A stretch of DNA of 17,455 nt from UBA5070 sp035913415 (lineage in GTDB: Bacteria; Fibrobacterota; Fibrobacteria; UBA5070): contig JAMIIV010000200.1 of the NCBI GenBank assembly GCA_035913415.1, positions 1 through 17,455 on the forward strand. Reading direction: 5' to 3'. The position numbers and the translations under genes were made by a program. A model generated the notes under the pieces. The model saw nothing but the letters and a program-made list of their open reading frames with translations. It searched no databases and was not told where the DNA came from. Positions 1-7,239 of the stretch are shown here, piece after piece. Each line of letters opens with the position of its first letter. The first letter of the stretch is position 1.

Positions 1-1
1 C

Positions 2-169
2 TCGACGGGTGTGGGAGTCCTGCGCGCCAACATCGCCACGGTCGGGGATTCCGTTCGCGATCGTTTCCGGGTCCGGGTCCGGAACCTCGACCAGATCCAC
101 GTCTGCATCGCGAGTCTCCGCGGCGTCTCCGGCGTCGTCGCGGTCTCGCGCACGGTCCAGGGAACATGA
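2..169 (+). CDS. RelA/SpoT-type (p)ppGpp synthetase/hydrolase, C-terminal ACT domain (5' truncated by window)
   Basis: Reading from base 2 gives 55 residues ending at TGA 167-169; the rest of the gene lies upstream of the window. The visible part runs from GVGVLRANIATVGD through FRVRVRNLDQIHVCIASLRGV to SGVVAVSRTVQG. This matches the last two strands and helix of the ACT domain at the end of Rel/SpoT proteins: a buried 'LRAN' strand, an 'F.v.V.nl..l' strand, then a helix leading into 'v.GV..V.R'. In that family the ACT domain regulates opposing (p)ppGpp synthesis and hydrolysis during the stringent response. The stop overlaps the next start as ATGA (166-169), so the three first genes are probably one operon. 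Another ACT-containing enzyme cannot be fully excluded because the catalytic domains are out of view. Confidence 0.72.
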   Translation, partial: STGVGVLRANIATVGDSVRDRFRVRVRNLDQIHVCIASLRGVSGVVAVSRTVQGT

Positions 170-654
170 CCATCGGCACCCTTCAACTCGCCCCTCTGCA
201 TCTGGCGCTGGCCGCCGCCGGCTTCGCCGCGATCCTCTTCTTCTTGTGGGTTTCCCTGCGCAAACCGGGGACCCCGCCGCTTTCGCACCGTTCCCCGGAC
301 ATCCTGCCGCGTTCCACCTCACCGATCCAGGAAACCTCCCCCGAAACCCTGCACGGCGGGCTGCGCCACATGCCGCTTCCCGATCTGCTGCAGTTTCTCG
401 CCCAAGGACGTCGCACCGGAACCCTGGACATCGCCTCGGGTCGGCGCACCGGCCAGATCCGCCTGGTCGAAGGCTTGGTGGTTCATGCGGAATTCCGCCG
501 CACCACCGACCTGGACGCCTTGTTCGGACTGCTCTCCCTCGAGACGGGCGACTTCATTTTCGCCCCCACCGCCGCGCCGGAGTACGCCGTGTCCGGACGT
601 GAAGTCGTCGACATCCTCATGTTGTGGCTCTCGCGAAAGGACGCCCCGCGATGA
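166..654 (+). CDS. Membrane-anchored DUF4388 (PATAN-like) protein
   Basis: The protein has 162 residues. Residues about 11-31 form one hydrophobic helix followed by an Arg/Lys (VSLRKPG), so the protein is probably held in the inner membrane with its C-terminal domain in the cytoplasm. A Pro/Ser-rich linker (about 33-60) leads to a compact domain (about 62-158). That domain contains LHGGLRHMPLPDLLQFLAQGR, RTGTLDI, GQIRLVEGLVVHAEF, LDALFGLLSLETGDFIF and a C-terminal helix. This is the DUF4388 pattern: 'l..LL.fl....ktG.L.v', 'G.i.f..G.ivhA', then 'A...ll.w..G.F.f'. DUF4388/PATAN domains are linked to signalling proteins, often chemotaxis-like or two-component, but their biochemical role is unclear. 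Both ends overlap neighbours by 4 nt (ATGA), indicating translational coupling with the Rel/SpoT-like gene and the next small gene. Confidence 0.75.
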   Translation: MTIGTLQLAPLHLALAAAGFAAILFFLWVSLRKPGTPPLSHRSPDILPRSTSPIQETSPETLHGGLRHMPLPDLLQFLAQGRRTGTLDIASGRRTGQIRLVEGLVVHAEFRRTTDLDALFGLLSLETGDFIFAPTAAPEYAVSGREVVDILMLWLSRKDAPR

Positions 655-1046
655 CCCTCGAGACGTCTCCCCTCCCCTACCACCGCGCCCGCCGCGACCA
701 CCAGATGCGGGTGCTGTTTTCCATAACCCAGAAACTCCTGACAGGTCGCCCCAACAAGCAGGCTCGCGACGAATGCCGGGTGATCCTCCACGAGGCCATC
801 CACCATGGCCGCGAGGTTCTGCGCGACCGCACACTGGAGTGGCCCACCTCCGTGGCGGTGGAAGGCGACCGCGAGATCATGGCTTGGCTGCGCGAGATGG
901 ATTCGTGGCTCTGCCTGCTGGAAAATCTGTCCGAAGGTGGCGACGATGTGCGCCCCCAGGTCCGTGAGCTCATCAGCATCCGGATCAAACACGGCCTGAC
1001 TCTTTTCCATACCCGCACCCGACCCGGACGCCCGCCCTTGGGTTGA
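651..1046 (+). CDS. Hypothetical protein, mostly helical, 131 aa
   Basis: I do not recognise this family. ATG 651 is chosen because it forms an ATGA overlap with the preceding stop (652-654), as at the previous junction; an in-frame ATG at 624 lies inside the upstream gene and would add nine residues. The predicted protein is amphipathic and helical throughout, with segments about 10-27, 34-52, 66-89 and 97-112. It has no signal peptide or membrane segment. Many acidic and basic residues (RDRTLEW, EGDREIMAWLREMDSW) suggest a soluble helical bundle. Its place after DUF4388 suggests a partner in the same signalling module, which is inference only. Transcription probably ends in the 108-nt gap before the Rrf2 gene. 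Confidence 0.6.
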   Translation: MTLETSPLPYHRARRDHQMRVLFSITQKLLTGRPNKQARDECRVILHEAIHHGREVLRDRTLEWPTSVAVEGDREIMAWLREMDSWLCLLENLSEGGDDVRPQVRELISIRIKHGLTLFHTRTRPGRPPLG

Positions 1047-1092
1047 GTCCACCGCTGCACCACGCTTCCTCGTGGGAAACTGGATTCGGACC

Positions 1093-1122
1093 TTGCCGAA
1101 AACGGAGTTGCGCATCTAATTA
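1093..1122 (+). promoter_or_regulatory. Candidate sigma70-type promoter for the Rrf2 gene
   Basis: TTGCCG (1093-1098) and TAATTA (1117-1122) are 18 nt apart, inside the only clearly AT-rich patch between the small unknown gene and the Rrf2 gene. This is pattern matching by eye, and neither box is a perfect consensus. Confidence 0.33.
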
Positions 1123-1124
1123 TC

Positions 1125-1138
1125 TATGGAGCTCGATA
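1125..1138 (+). promoter_or_regulatory. Pseudopalindrome upstream of the Rrf2 gene, possible autoregulatory operator
   Basis: TATGGAGCTCGATA is a 14-bp dyad centred on GAGCTC with one mismatched pair (TATg/cATA arms). It starts just downstream of the candidate -10 box and ends 16 nt before the ATG. Rrf2 regulators bind dyads as dimers and often repress their own promoters, so the position fits. No experimentally defined Rrf2 consensus was matched. Confidence 0.3.
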
Positions 1139-1154
1139 TCCAACCGGAGGTCCC

Positions 1155-1595
1155 ATGATTTCGCAGACTGCGGAGTATGCGCTGCGTGCAATCGTGCATC
1201 TGGCACAGACACACCCGCGCCCCCAAACCGCAGCGGCCATTGCCGAACGCACCCATGTTCCGGTTCCGTATCTCTCGAAAGTGATGCAATCGCTGGCCCG
1301 CGCCGGTTTCGTCTCCAGCCAGCGCGGTCTGCACGGCGGATTCACTCTGGTCCGCCTTGCCGACTCCTTCTCGGTGCTGGACGTCATCTCGGCGGTGGAG
1401 CCCTTGCACCACATCCGCAGTTGCCCCTTGGACCTGCCCGGCCACGGCGAGCACCTCTGCATGCTCCACAGTTGCCTGGAAGAGGCCATGAAGCGCATGG
1501 AGGCCGTCTACGCCGGCACCTCCATCGAGAAACTCCTCGAAGTCAAGGACGGCATCCGCACGCTCTGCGGCTGCGAGGTGCCCACAGAGTCCTAA
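1155..1595 (+). CDS. Rrf2-family transcriptional regulator (probable Fe-S or redox sensor)
   Basis: The protein has 146 residues. The N-terminal winged helix is typical of Rrf2/IscR/NsrR: MISQTAEYALRAIVHLAQ (1-18), a recognition region with VPVPYLSKVMQSLARAGFV (35-53), and the wing SQRGLHGGFTL (55-65). A dimerisation helix follows. Cysteines lie at 90, 102 and 107 (C-X11-C-X4-C), with His97, His100 and His105 nearby, where IscR and NsrR bind an iron-sulfur cluster; the spacing is wider than the IscR pattern. A further Cys-Gly-Cys (138-140) sits near the C-terminus. Such proteins repress or activate genes in response to Fe-S status, NO or redox state. GGAGG at 1146-1150 lies 4 nt before the ATG. 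The gene appears monocistronic, so its targets are unknown. Confidence 0.88.
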   Translation: MISQTAEYALRAIVHLAQTHPRPQTAAAIAERTHVPVPYLSKVMQSLARAGFVSSQRGLHGGFTLVRLADSFSVLDVISAVEPLHHIRSCPLDLPGHGEHLCMLHSCLEEAMKRMEAVYAGTSIEKLLEVKDGIRTLCGCEVPTES

Positions 1596-1648
1596 ACGGA
1601 CCGCTCGATGTGCAGTGGGTCTGCGCCGCCGCAGCCGCCCAAACCACC

Positions 1649-1678
1649 CACTTGCGCGCTCGAAGAGCCGCGCAAGTG
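1649..1678 (+). terminator. Strong hairpin after the Rrf2 gene (terminator-like, no T-tract)
   Basis: CACTTGCGCG (1649-1658) and CGCGCAAGTG (1669-1678) are a perfect 10-bp inverted repeat. Inside it CTC and GAG can add three pairs after a one-base bulge, leaving a GAA loop. It begins 53 nt after the Rrf2 stop. No run of T follows, so it may act as a factor-assisted terminator or an mRNA 3'-end stabiliser. Confidence 0.5.
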
Positions 1679-1752
1679 CCAGCGCAACTCAATGGTTGAG
1701 CCAGCGAGGCGGATGCAGACGACCCGCCCCATTACCCCCGACGCTTCGCCTA

Positions 1753-1824
1753 CCCTCCCATTCCTCTACCGAGGAACGGGAACCCTGTCCCCTCCCATTC
1801 CTCTACCGAGGAACGGGAACCCTG
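1753..1824 (+). repeat. Tandem duplicate of a 35-nt hairpin-forming repeat (period 37)
   Basis: The same 35 bases occur at 1753-1787 and 1790-1824, separated by 2 nt and with no mismatch by eye. Each copy holds the imperfect inverted repeat CCCATTCCTC-TACC-GAGGAACGGG: a 10-bp stem with one non-Watson-Crick position and a 4-nt loop. This is typical of short palindromic repeats, but the family is not recognised. Confidence 0.85.
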
Positions 1825-1850
1825 GGCTCGGGACGCCGGGAGGGGGAGGA

Positions 1851-1900
1851 CCACTTCGACTAACGCGAGTCGGTGGGGCACCGGCCGAAGGACCGGTGCC
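1851..1900. repeat. Two adjacent hairpins in the convergent gap
   Basis: CCAC-tt-CGACT (1851-1861) pairs with AGTCG-GTGG (1868-1876), giving a 9-bp stem with a TT bulge. Immediately after it, GGCACCGG (1877-1884) pairs perfectly with CCGGTGCC (1893-1900) across an 8-nt loop. They lie 50-100 nt beyond the prfC stop on the minus strand and could end or stabilise that long transcript. No T-tract is present. Confidence 0.5.
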
Positions 1901-1925
1901 AAGGGGAGTATGCGCCGCCGTCCTG

Positions 1926-1944
1926 CCCTGAGCCTGTCGAAGGG
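1926..1944. repeat. Copy of a widely dispersed short repeat (CCCTGAGCCTGTCGAAGGG)
   Basis: CCCTGAGCCTGTCGAAGGG ends 6 nt from the prfC stop. From general knowledge, this near-palindromic sequence (variants with CTTG or CCTG in the centre) is found in many copies between genes of unrelated environmental bacteria. Its spurious translations, such as SLRQAQGR or PFDRLRANG, are familiar in draft genomes. Only one copy is seen in this window. Confidence 0.6.
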
Positions 1945-1950
1945 AGCCGC

Positions 1951-3530
<1,580 letters not shown>

Positions 3531-3534
<4 letters not shown>

Positions 3535-4874
3535 GGCTTGGTGCTCCCGTCGGGGGTCCAGGTGTCGGCCAGGATGGTTCCCGGATAGTAGGTCTGGAGG
3601 ATGAAATCGTGCTTCTGGCCGGAGCGCGCGCGGCCCAGGGCACCGGTCTGGCTCATGCCCACACCGTGCCCGTTGCCTGTGCCTCGGGCGATGTAGCGGC
3701 CACCGGAACGCTCCAGGCTGAATCTGGCCGAACGCAGGATGCCCGCTCCGCCGGGCCGTTTGAGGGCCCAGCGAACGCGGTCGCCGACCACCTCGCAGGC
3801 GCCCTTGCGCCCCGTCACGACGAGCTTGCGCACACGCCCCGACGGATCGTGTCCGGATACGGTCAGGCTGTTCACCGGCCCCGGGTCGCAGGGTTTGCCC
3901 ATGGCCTCGCGCAAGTTCGCCCGTACCGCTTCGTGCGCGACACCCTCGGCCCAGGTCTCGGTCCAGGCCGCCGAAGGCGACCATGCACCCCAGGCGCGGC
4001 CATCGGGGGCCGTGTCGTCGATGCCCCGCAGGTAGGGGCGCACGGTCTTGCCGGGCCATACCGCGGCCACGTCGGCGGTGCTTCCCCCCGAAGTGCTGTG
4101 GTAATAGGAGTCCACGGGTCTGCCCTGGCGATCCAGGAGGACACGTCCGCGGGTTTCCTTGACGGCGCGGGTGCAGAGGGGGTCTTCCCCACCGCGACCT
4201 TCGTAGACCTGGTCGCGTACATCGTCGCGCAGGTCCCATGGCTTGGAGGCACCGTACTGGCCGATGCCCCGGATGGCGTAGGTGCGTGCCACCACCGCCT
4301 GCGCTTTCACCGCCTCGAGCAGGCGAGGATCGAGGCGCCGACCGATCTCGCCGGGCACGACCCCCATCAGGTAATCTTCCAGGTCGAGTTCGTTGACCGC
4401 CGCCAAGGCTCCGTCGTGGCGGCGCAGTCGCAATGATCCGCGGTAGGTCCTTTTCCCCAGTGAAAAAGACGACGTTTCGGATGACGGCACCAACAGGATG
4501 GTGCCGTCGGATTCCAGGGGAAGACCGCTGGCGGAAAGATCGCGAGGCTTCAGTTGAACGGTGCGATCGCCAACAGATTGTCCGCCGGCCGAAAAAGCCC
4601 CGACCAGACGGACCTCCATCTGGGGGGCACCTTCGCGCAGGACCACCCGCACGACACGGGGCGCCGTCGCGGACCACACCGGTCCAACCTGGGGCTGCTT
4701 CGGCGGTGCGGCAACCGCCACCGCCGACAGAGCCGGCGAAGTGTCCGGGCGAGCCGGGATTCCGGCGGTGTCGGGGTGCTCCAGCGGAGCCCCATGGCGC
4801 TCGAGGGCCGCCGCTTCCGCGCCGGCATCCCACCCGGACAGGGCGGCCAGAAGCGCAAGCAGCCCGGAAATCAC
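3531..4874 (-). CDS. SpoIID/LytB-domain protein, putative secreted peptidoglycan lytic transglycosylase
   Basis: The protein has 447 residues from GTG 4874, which shares a GTGA overlap with the def stop. That start yields a hydrophobic leader (residues 2-15, then DAGAEAAA) that looks like a signal peptide. Starts further upstream lie inside def and give no leader. Residues about 33-65 are Pro/Ala-rich linker. The SpoIID domain (about 70-435) has EDYLMGVVPGEI (166-177; Glu176 corresponds to the catalytic Glu of SpoIID), AVKAQAVVARTYA (188-200), YYHSTSGGSTADV (257-269) and GHGVGMSQTGAL (402-413). SpoIID cleaves glycan strands lacking stem peptides; non-sporulating Gram-negatives use relatives in envelope growth or division. 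There is no sporulation context here. Its stop overlaps prfC by ATGA. Confidence 0.9.
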
Positions 4875-5389
4875 GCCCGACGGGCCAGGCGGCGGAGCTT
4901 GCCTTCGGCCAAGGCACGGGAGGCGGGGGTCAGATGGTCGACGAACATCACGCCTTCCAGGTGGTCCAACTCGTGCTGCAGACAGCGCGCTTCCAGCCCG
5001 TCGACATTTTCCTTGCGATGCGCGACACCCTGTTCGTCCAACCACGAGATGTGGATGGACTCGGGGCGCTGCACCTTGCCCCGAATGCCTGGCACCGACA
5101 GGCACCCTTCCTCGGAGACACAGGGAGGCCCGACCTTCTCGATGACGGGATTGACGTAGACCACCGGGGCCTTGACGTTGGTGTCGCCGAAAGTGGTGTC
5201 GACGACCATCACCCGGATGGGGCGTCCCACCTGGATGGCGGCCAGGCCCACACCATCTTCTTCGTACATGGTCTCGGTCAGATCCGCGCACCAGGCGCGG
5301 AAGTCGTCGTCGATCTGCTCGGGCAGTACCTCGACGGACCGCTGCCGAAGACGGACATCGCCCCAGATCACGATGGGTAGCACCGCCAC
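4871..5389 (-). CDS. def: Peptide deformylase
   Basis: Peptide deformylase removes the formyl group from the N-terminal methionine of new proteins in the cytoplasm, using a bound Fe2+ or Zn2+. All three family motifs are present: GVGLAAIQ (46-53), EGCLS (94-98, with metal ligand Cys96) and QHELDHLEG (138-146, with His139, His143 and catalytic Glu140). GTG 5389 gives 172 residues, close to the 169 of E. coli, with GGAGGG (5400-5395) 5 nt upstream and only one base between it and the yajC stop. A longer in-frame ATG at 5440 lies inside yajC and adds 17 residues unlike the family. The GTG at 5383 is a less likely alternative. The stop forms a GTGA overlap with the spoIID-like gene. Confidence 0.96.
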   Translation of the reverse strand: MAVLPIVIWGDVRLRQRSVEVLPEQIDDDFRAWCADLTETMYEEDGVGLAAIQVGRPIRVMVVDTTFGDTNVKAPVVYVNPVIEKVGPPCVSEEGCLSVPGIRGKVQRPESIHISWLDEQGVAHRKENVDGLEARCLQHELDHLEGVMFVDHLTPASRALAEGKLRRLARRA

Positions 5390-5390
5390 C

Positions 5391-5687
5391 TCATCCCTCC
5401 TTGAGGACGCCGGTGATGGCCTGCTTTTGGAACTCGACACGCACGCCGTCGGCGAGCTTGAGGAACACGACCTTCTCTTCGACGCGGTCCACCTCGCCGA
5501 TGAATCCGGCCGCGGTGGTCACGCGATCGCCCCTCTTGATGGCCTTGAGCAGGGCTTCGTGCTCCTTCTGCTTCTTCATGGCCGGGCGGATGCTGAAGAA
5601 CCACATCGCGACGCCGGTGACCAGAATGATGGGCAACATGCTGGAGAGGGCCTCGAGACCACCTCCGGACGGAGCAGGAGCAGACAT
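5391..5687 (-). CDS. yajC: YajC, Sec translocon accessory subunit
   Basis: The protein has 98 residues. A short N-terminus is followed by one transmembrane helix (about 17-35, MLPIILVTGVAMWFFSIRP) and a basic cytoplasmic stretch (MKKQKEHEALLKAIKRGDRVTT). A beta-rich domain then contains AAGFIGEVDRVEEKVVFLKLADGVRVEFQK. The order 'F..iRP..K..k....l....GD.V.T..G..G.V' is the YajC signature. YajC associates with SecDF in the inner membrane during protein export. An AAGGAA Shine-Dalgarno lies upstream of ATG 5687. A 101-nt gap separates it from phoU, so an internal promoter is possible there. No secD or secF follows, which differs from the common yajC-secDF arrangement. Confidence 0.93.
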   Translation of the reverse strand: MSAPAPSGGGLEALSSMLPIILVTGVAMWFFSIRPAMKKQKEHEALLKAIKRGDRVTTAAGFIGEVDRVEEKVVFLKLADGVRVEFQKQAITGVLKEG

Positions 5688-5788
5688 GGCGAGCGTTCCT
5701 TCGATCGGATGATGTTCCCCCCGCCACGTCGGCAGGAAGACAAGGAAGGCAAATGTAGGAATCTCCGCCGGACCGGGCGAAGACCCGA

Positions 5789-6442
5789 TCAGCCCAGGTC
5801 GCGGTGGCGCACGATGTCGCCGGTGGACAGGTACAACACGTCTTCGGCCAGGTTCTTGGCCAGATCGGCGATGCGCTCCAACTCGTGGGCCACGCGCGCC
5901 AGGGTGAAGGCGGAATCGACCTCGCCCGGATGCCCGACGGCCAGGGTGCGGGCGGCGCTGTCGGCGGCCTTCTCTAGGGAATCGATCACACGATCGGCGG
6001 CGATGACCTCGCGTGCCAGGTGCGGATCGCGCTGGACCAGGGCCCGGCACGAGAGTCTCATGGCCTCGAGGACCTTGGCACCCAGAAGCAGCAGCGGCTG
6101 GGGAAGATGATCGCCCCGGGGAAGCGCCGGAATCAGGCGCAGCACGTTGGTGGCGTGGTCGGCGGCGCGTTCCAGATCCCCGTTGGCGCGCAGCACCGCG
6201 GCCAGGGTGCGAAGATCAGACCCGACGGGCTGGTGGAGGGCCACCACACGCAGGCACTCCTCTTCCAGGAGAACCTCTTCGCGGTCGATCACGTCCTCGG
6301 CGCGACGCAAGGCGTCGGCGTCCCCGTGGGCCGGGTGGGACAGCCGCTCCACGCACCCGTCCAGGAGTCCGACGACACGCTGGCATTGGAGTTCGAGGTT
6401 GGCGACGATGCGGCGGATTTCGTCGGTGGATTGTCGGCTCAT
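5789..6442 (-). CDS. phoU: PhoU-like phosphate signalling protein (diverged pst cluster)
   Basis: The protein has 217 residues, the usual PhoU length, all-helical with two repeated three-helix halves. Each half carries the PhoU metal-binding type of motif: GDLERAADHATNVLR (88-102) and HELERIADLAKNLAEDVL (187-204). VVALHQPVGSDLR (66-78) is another family hallmark and is nearly the same in the second PhoU of this window. PhoU links the Pst transporter to the PhoR kinase and represses the Pho response when phosphate is plentiful. ATG 6442 overlaps the pstB stop (ATGA), so synthesis is coupled to the degenerate PstB. The two PhoU copies differ widely in sequence and are not a recent duplication. 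Confidence 0.92.
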   Translation of the reverse strand: MSRQSTDEIRRIVANLELQCQRVVGLLDGCVERLSHPAHGDADALRRAEDVIDREEVLLEEECLRVVALHQPVGSDLRTLAAVLRANGDLERAADHATNVLRLIPALPRGDHLPQPLLLLGAKVLEAMRLSCRALVQRDPHLAREVIAADRVIDSLEKAADSAARTLAVGHPGEVDSAFTLARVAHELERIADLAKNLAEDVLYLSTGDIVRHRDLG

Positions 6443-7239
6443 GTGATGGCTCGTCCGGAAAGGTAGTCCTCGGTGGTCCGGCGCTGCGGGCGCTGGAAGA
6501 CCCGGTGCGTGGGTCCGTATTCCTCGATGCGCCCCTCCCACAGAAGCGCCAGGCGCTGCGAGACGCGGGAGGCCTGCGCGAGGTTGTGGGTGGCGATCAG
6601 CACGGTGCAGCGCCCCGCCAATCCCAGCACGGCCTGTTCGAACAGCTCGGTGGAGGCGGGATCGAGCAGGGCGCAGGGCTCGTCCAGCAGCAGGATCTCG
6701 GGCCGCCCGACCAGCGCGCGGGCCAGGTTGATGCGGGCCCGCACTCCCGGCGGGAACGAAGACGCGGGTCGGGCCAGGCTGTCGCGCAGTTGGTCCCACA
6801 AAAGCGCCTCGCGCAGGGCCTGCTCCAGGGCGTCCTCCATCCGCGCTCCTGGACGGATTCCGTCAAGGGCCAGCGGAAGACAGATGTTGTCGCGCACCGA
6901 CCCGGGCAGGACCTCGGGTTCGCGGAACACGGTGCCCGAACGGCGGCGCAGGGAAAGGTCGTCGGCGTTCTCGCCCCACAGGGGCATGCCCCCCAGCAGC
7001 GCCTGCCCGGCGACGCGCACGCGGGGATCGCGCGCCATGAGGCGGTTCACCGAAGACAACAGGCAGCTCTTGCCCGCACCCGAGGGGCCCACGATCCCGA
7101 TGATCCGTCCGCGGGGAAGCGCCAGATCCAATCCACCCAGGATTTCCCGCGCCTCGACCCATACCTTCCAGGAGCGGAACACGAGGTGGTCGTGGTCTCC
7201 CGCCGTGGGCGGATGGAGAGCGGGCAGGTGGCCGCTCAC
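6439..7239 (-). CDS. pstB: PstB-like ABC ATPase with degenerate signature and Q-loop
   Basis: The protein has 266 residues from GTG 7239, which overlaps the pstA stop as GTGA. It is placed in the PstB family by context and by GPSGAGKSCLLSSVNRL (51-67), SVRDNI (114-119), the WDQLRDSL segment and the C-terminal RTTEDYLSGR, all matched in the canonical PstB of this window. Walker A Lys57, Walker B LLLDEP (183-188, Glu187) and switch His218 are retained. Two sites are lost: the LSGGQ signature reads FPPGV (162-166), and the Q-loop glutamine is Arg106 (VFREPE). Walker A Thr is replaced by Cys59. Signature serine and Q-loop glutamine normally contact ATP or couple the ATPase to the permease, so a homodimer should hydrolyse ATP poorly or not at all. 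A regulatory role or heterodimer is possible (inference). Confidence 0.85.
   Translation of the reverse strand: MSGHLPALHPPTAGDHDHLVFRSWKVWVEAREILGGLDLALPRGRIIGIVGPSGAGKSCLLSSVNRLMARDPRVRVAGQALLGGMPLWGENADDLSLRRRSGTVFREPEVLPGSVRDNICLPLALDGIRPGARMEDALEQALREALLWDQLRDSLARPASSFPPGVRARINLARALVGRPEILLLDEPCALLDPASTELFEQAVLGLAGRCTVLIATHNLAQASRVSQRLALLWEGRIEEYGPTHRVFQRPQRRTTEDYLSGRAIT

Larger units (their letters stand above)
1596..1950. other. Hairpin-rich intergenic gap between convergent genes
   Basis: This 355-nt gap separates the end of the Rrf2 gene (plus strand) from the end of prfC (minus strand). No credible gene is seen: the open frames here are short, low in complexity and cross the repeats. 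It holds a strong hairpin at 1649-1678, two tandem copies of a hairpin repeat at 1753-1824, a bulged hairpin at 1851-1876, a perfect hairpin at 1877-1900 and a dispersed repeat at 1926-1944. None is followed by a T-tract on either strand, so classic intrinsic termination is not evident, although these structures may still terminate transcription or protect mRNA ends. Confidence 0.7.

Noticed and set aside
1753..1824. Possible CRISPR array
   Set aside because: Only two copies separated by 2 nt, so there is no spacer, and no cas gene is nearby.
1608..1931. Possible small gene in the convergent gap
   Set aside because: It crosses the hairpins and the tandem repeat, has Pro/Arg-rich low-complexity translation and no ribosome binding site.
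6439..7239. Treating the degenerate PstB as a pseudogene
   Set aside because: The frame is complete, overlaps both neighbours precisely and keeps the Walker A Lys, Walker B Glu and switch His. The loss is selective rather than random.
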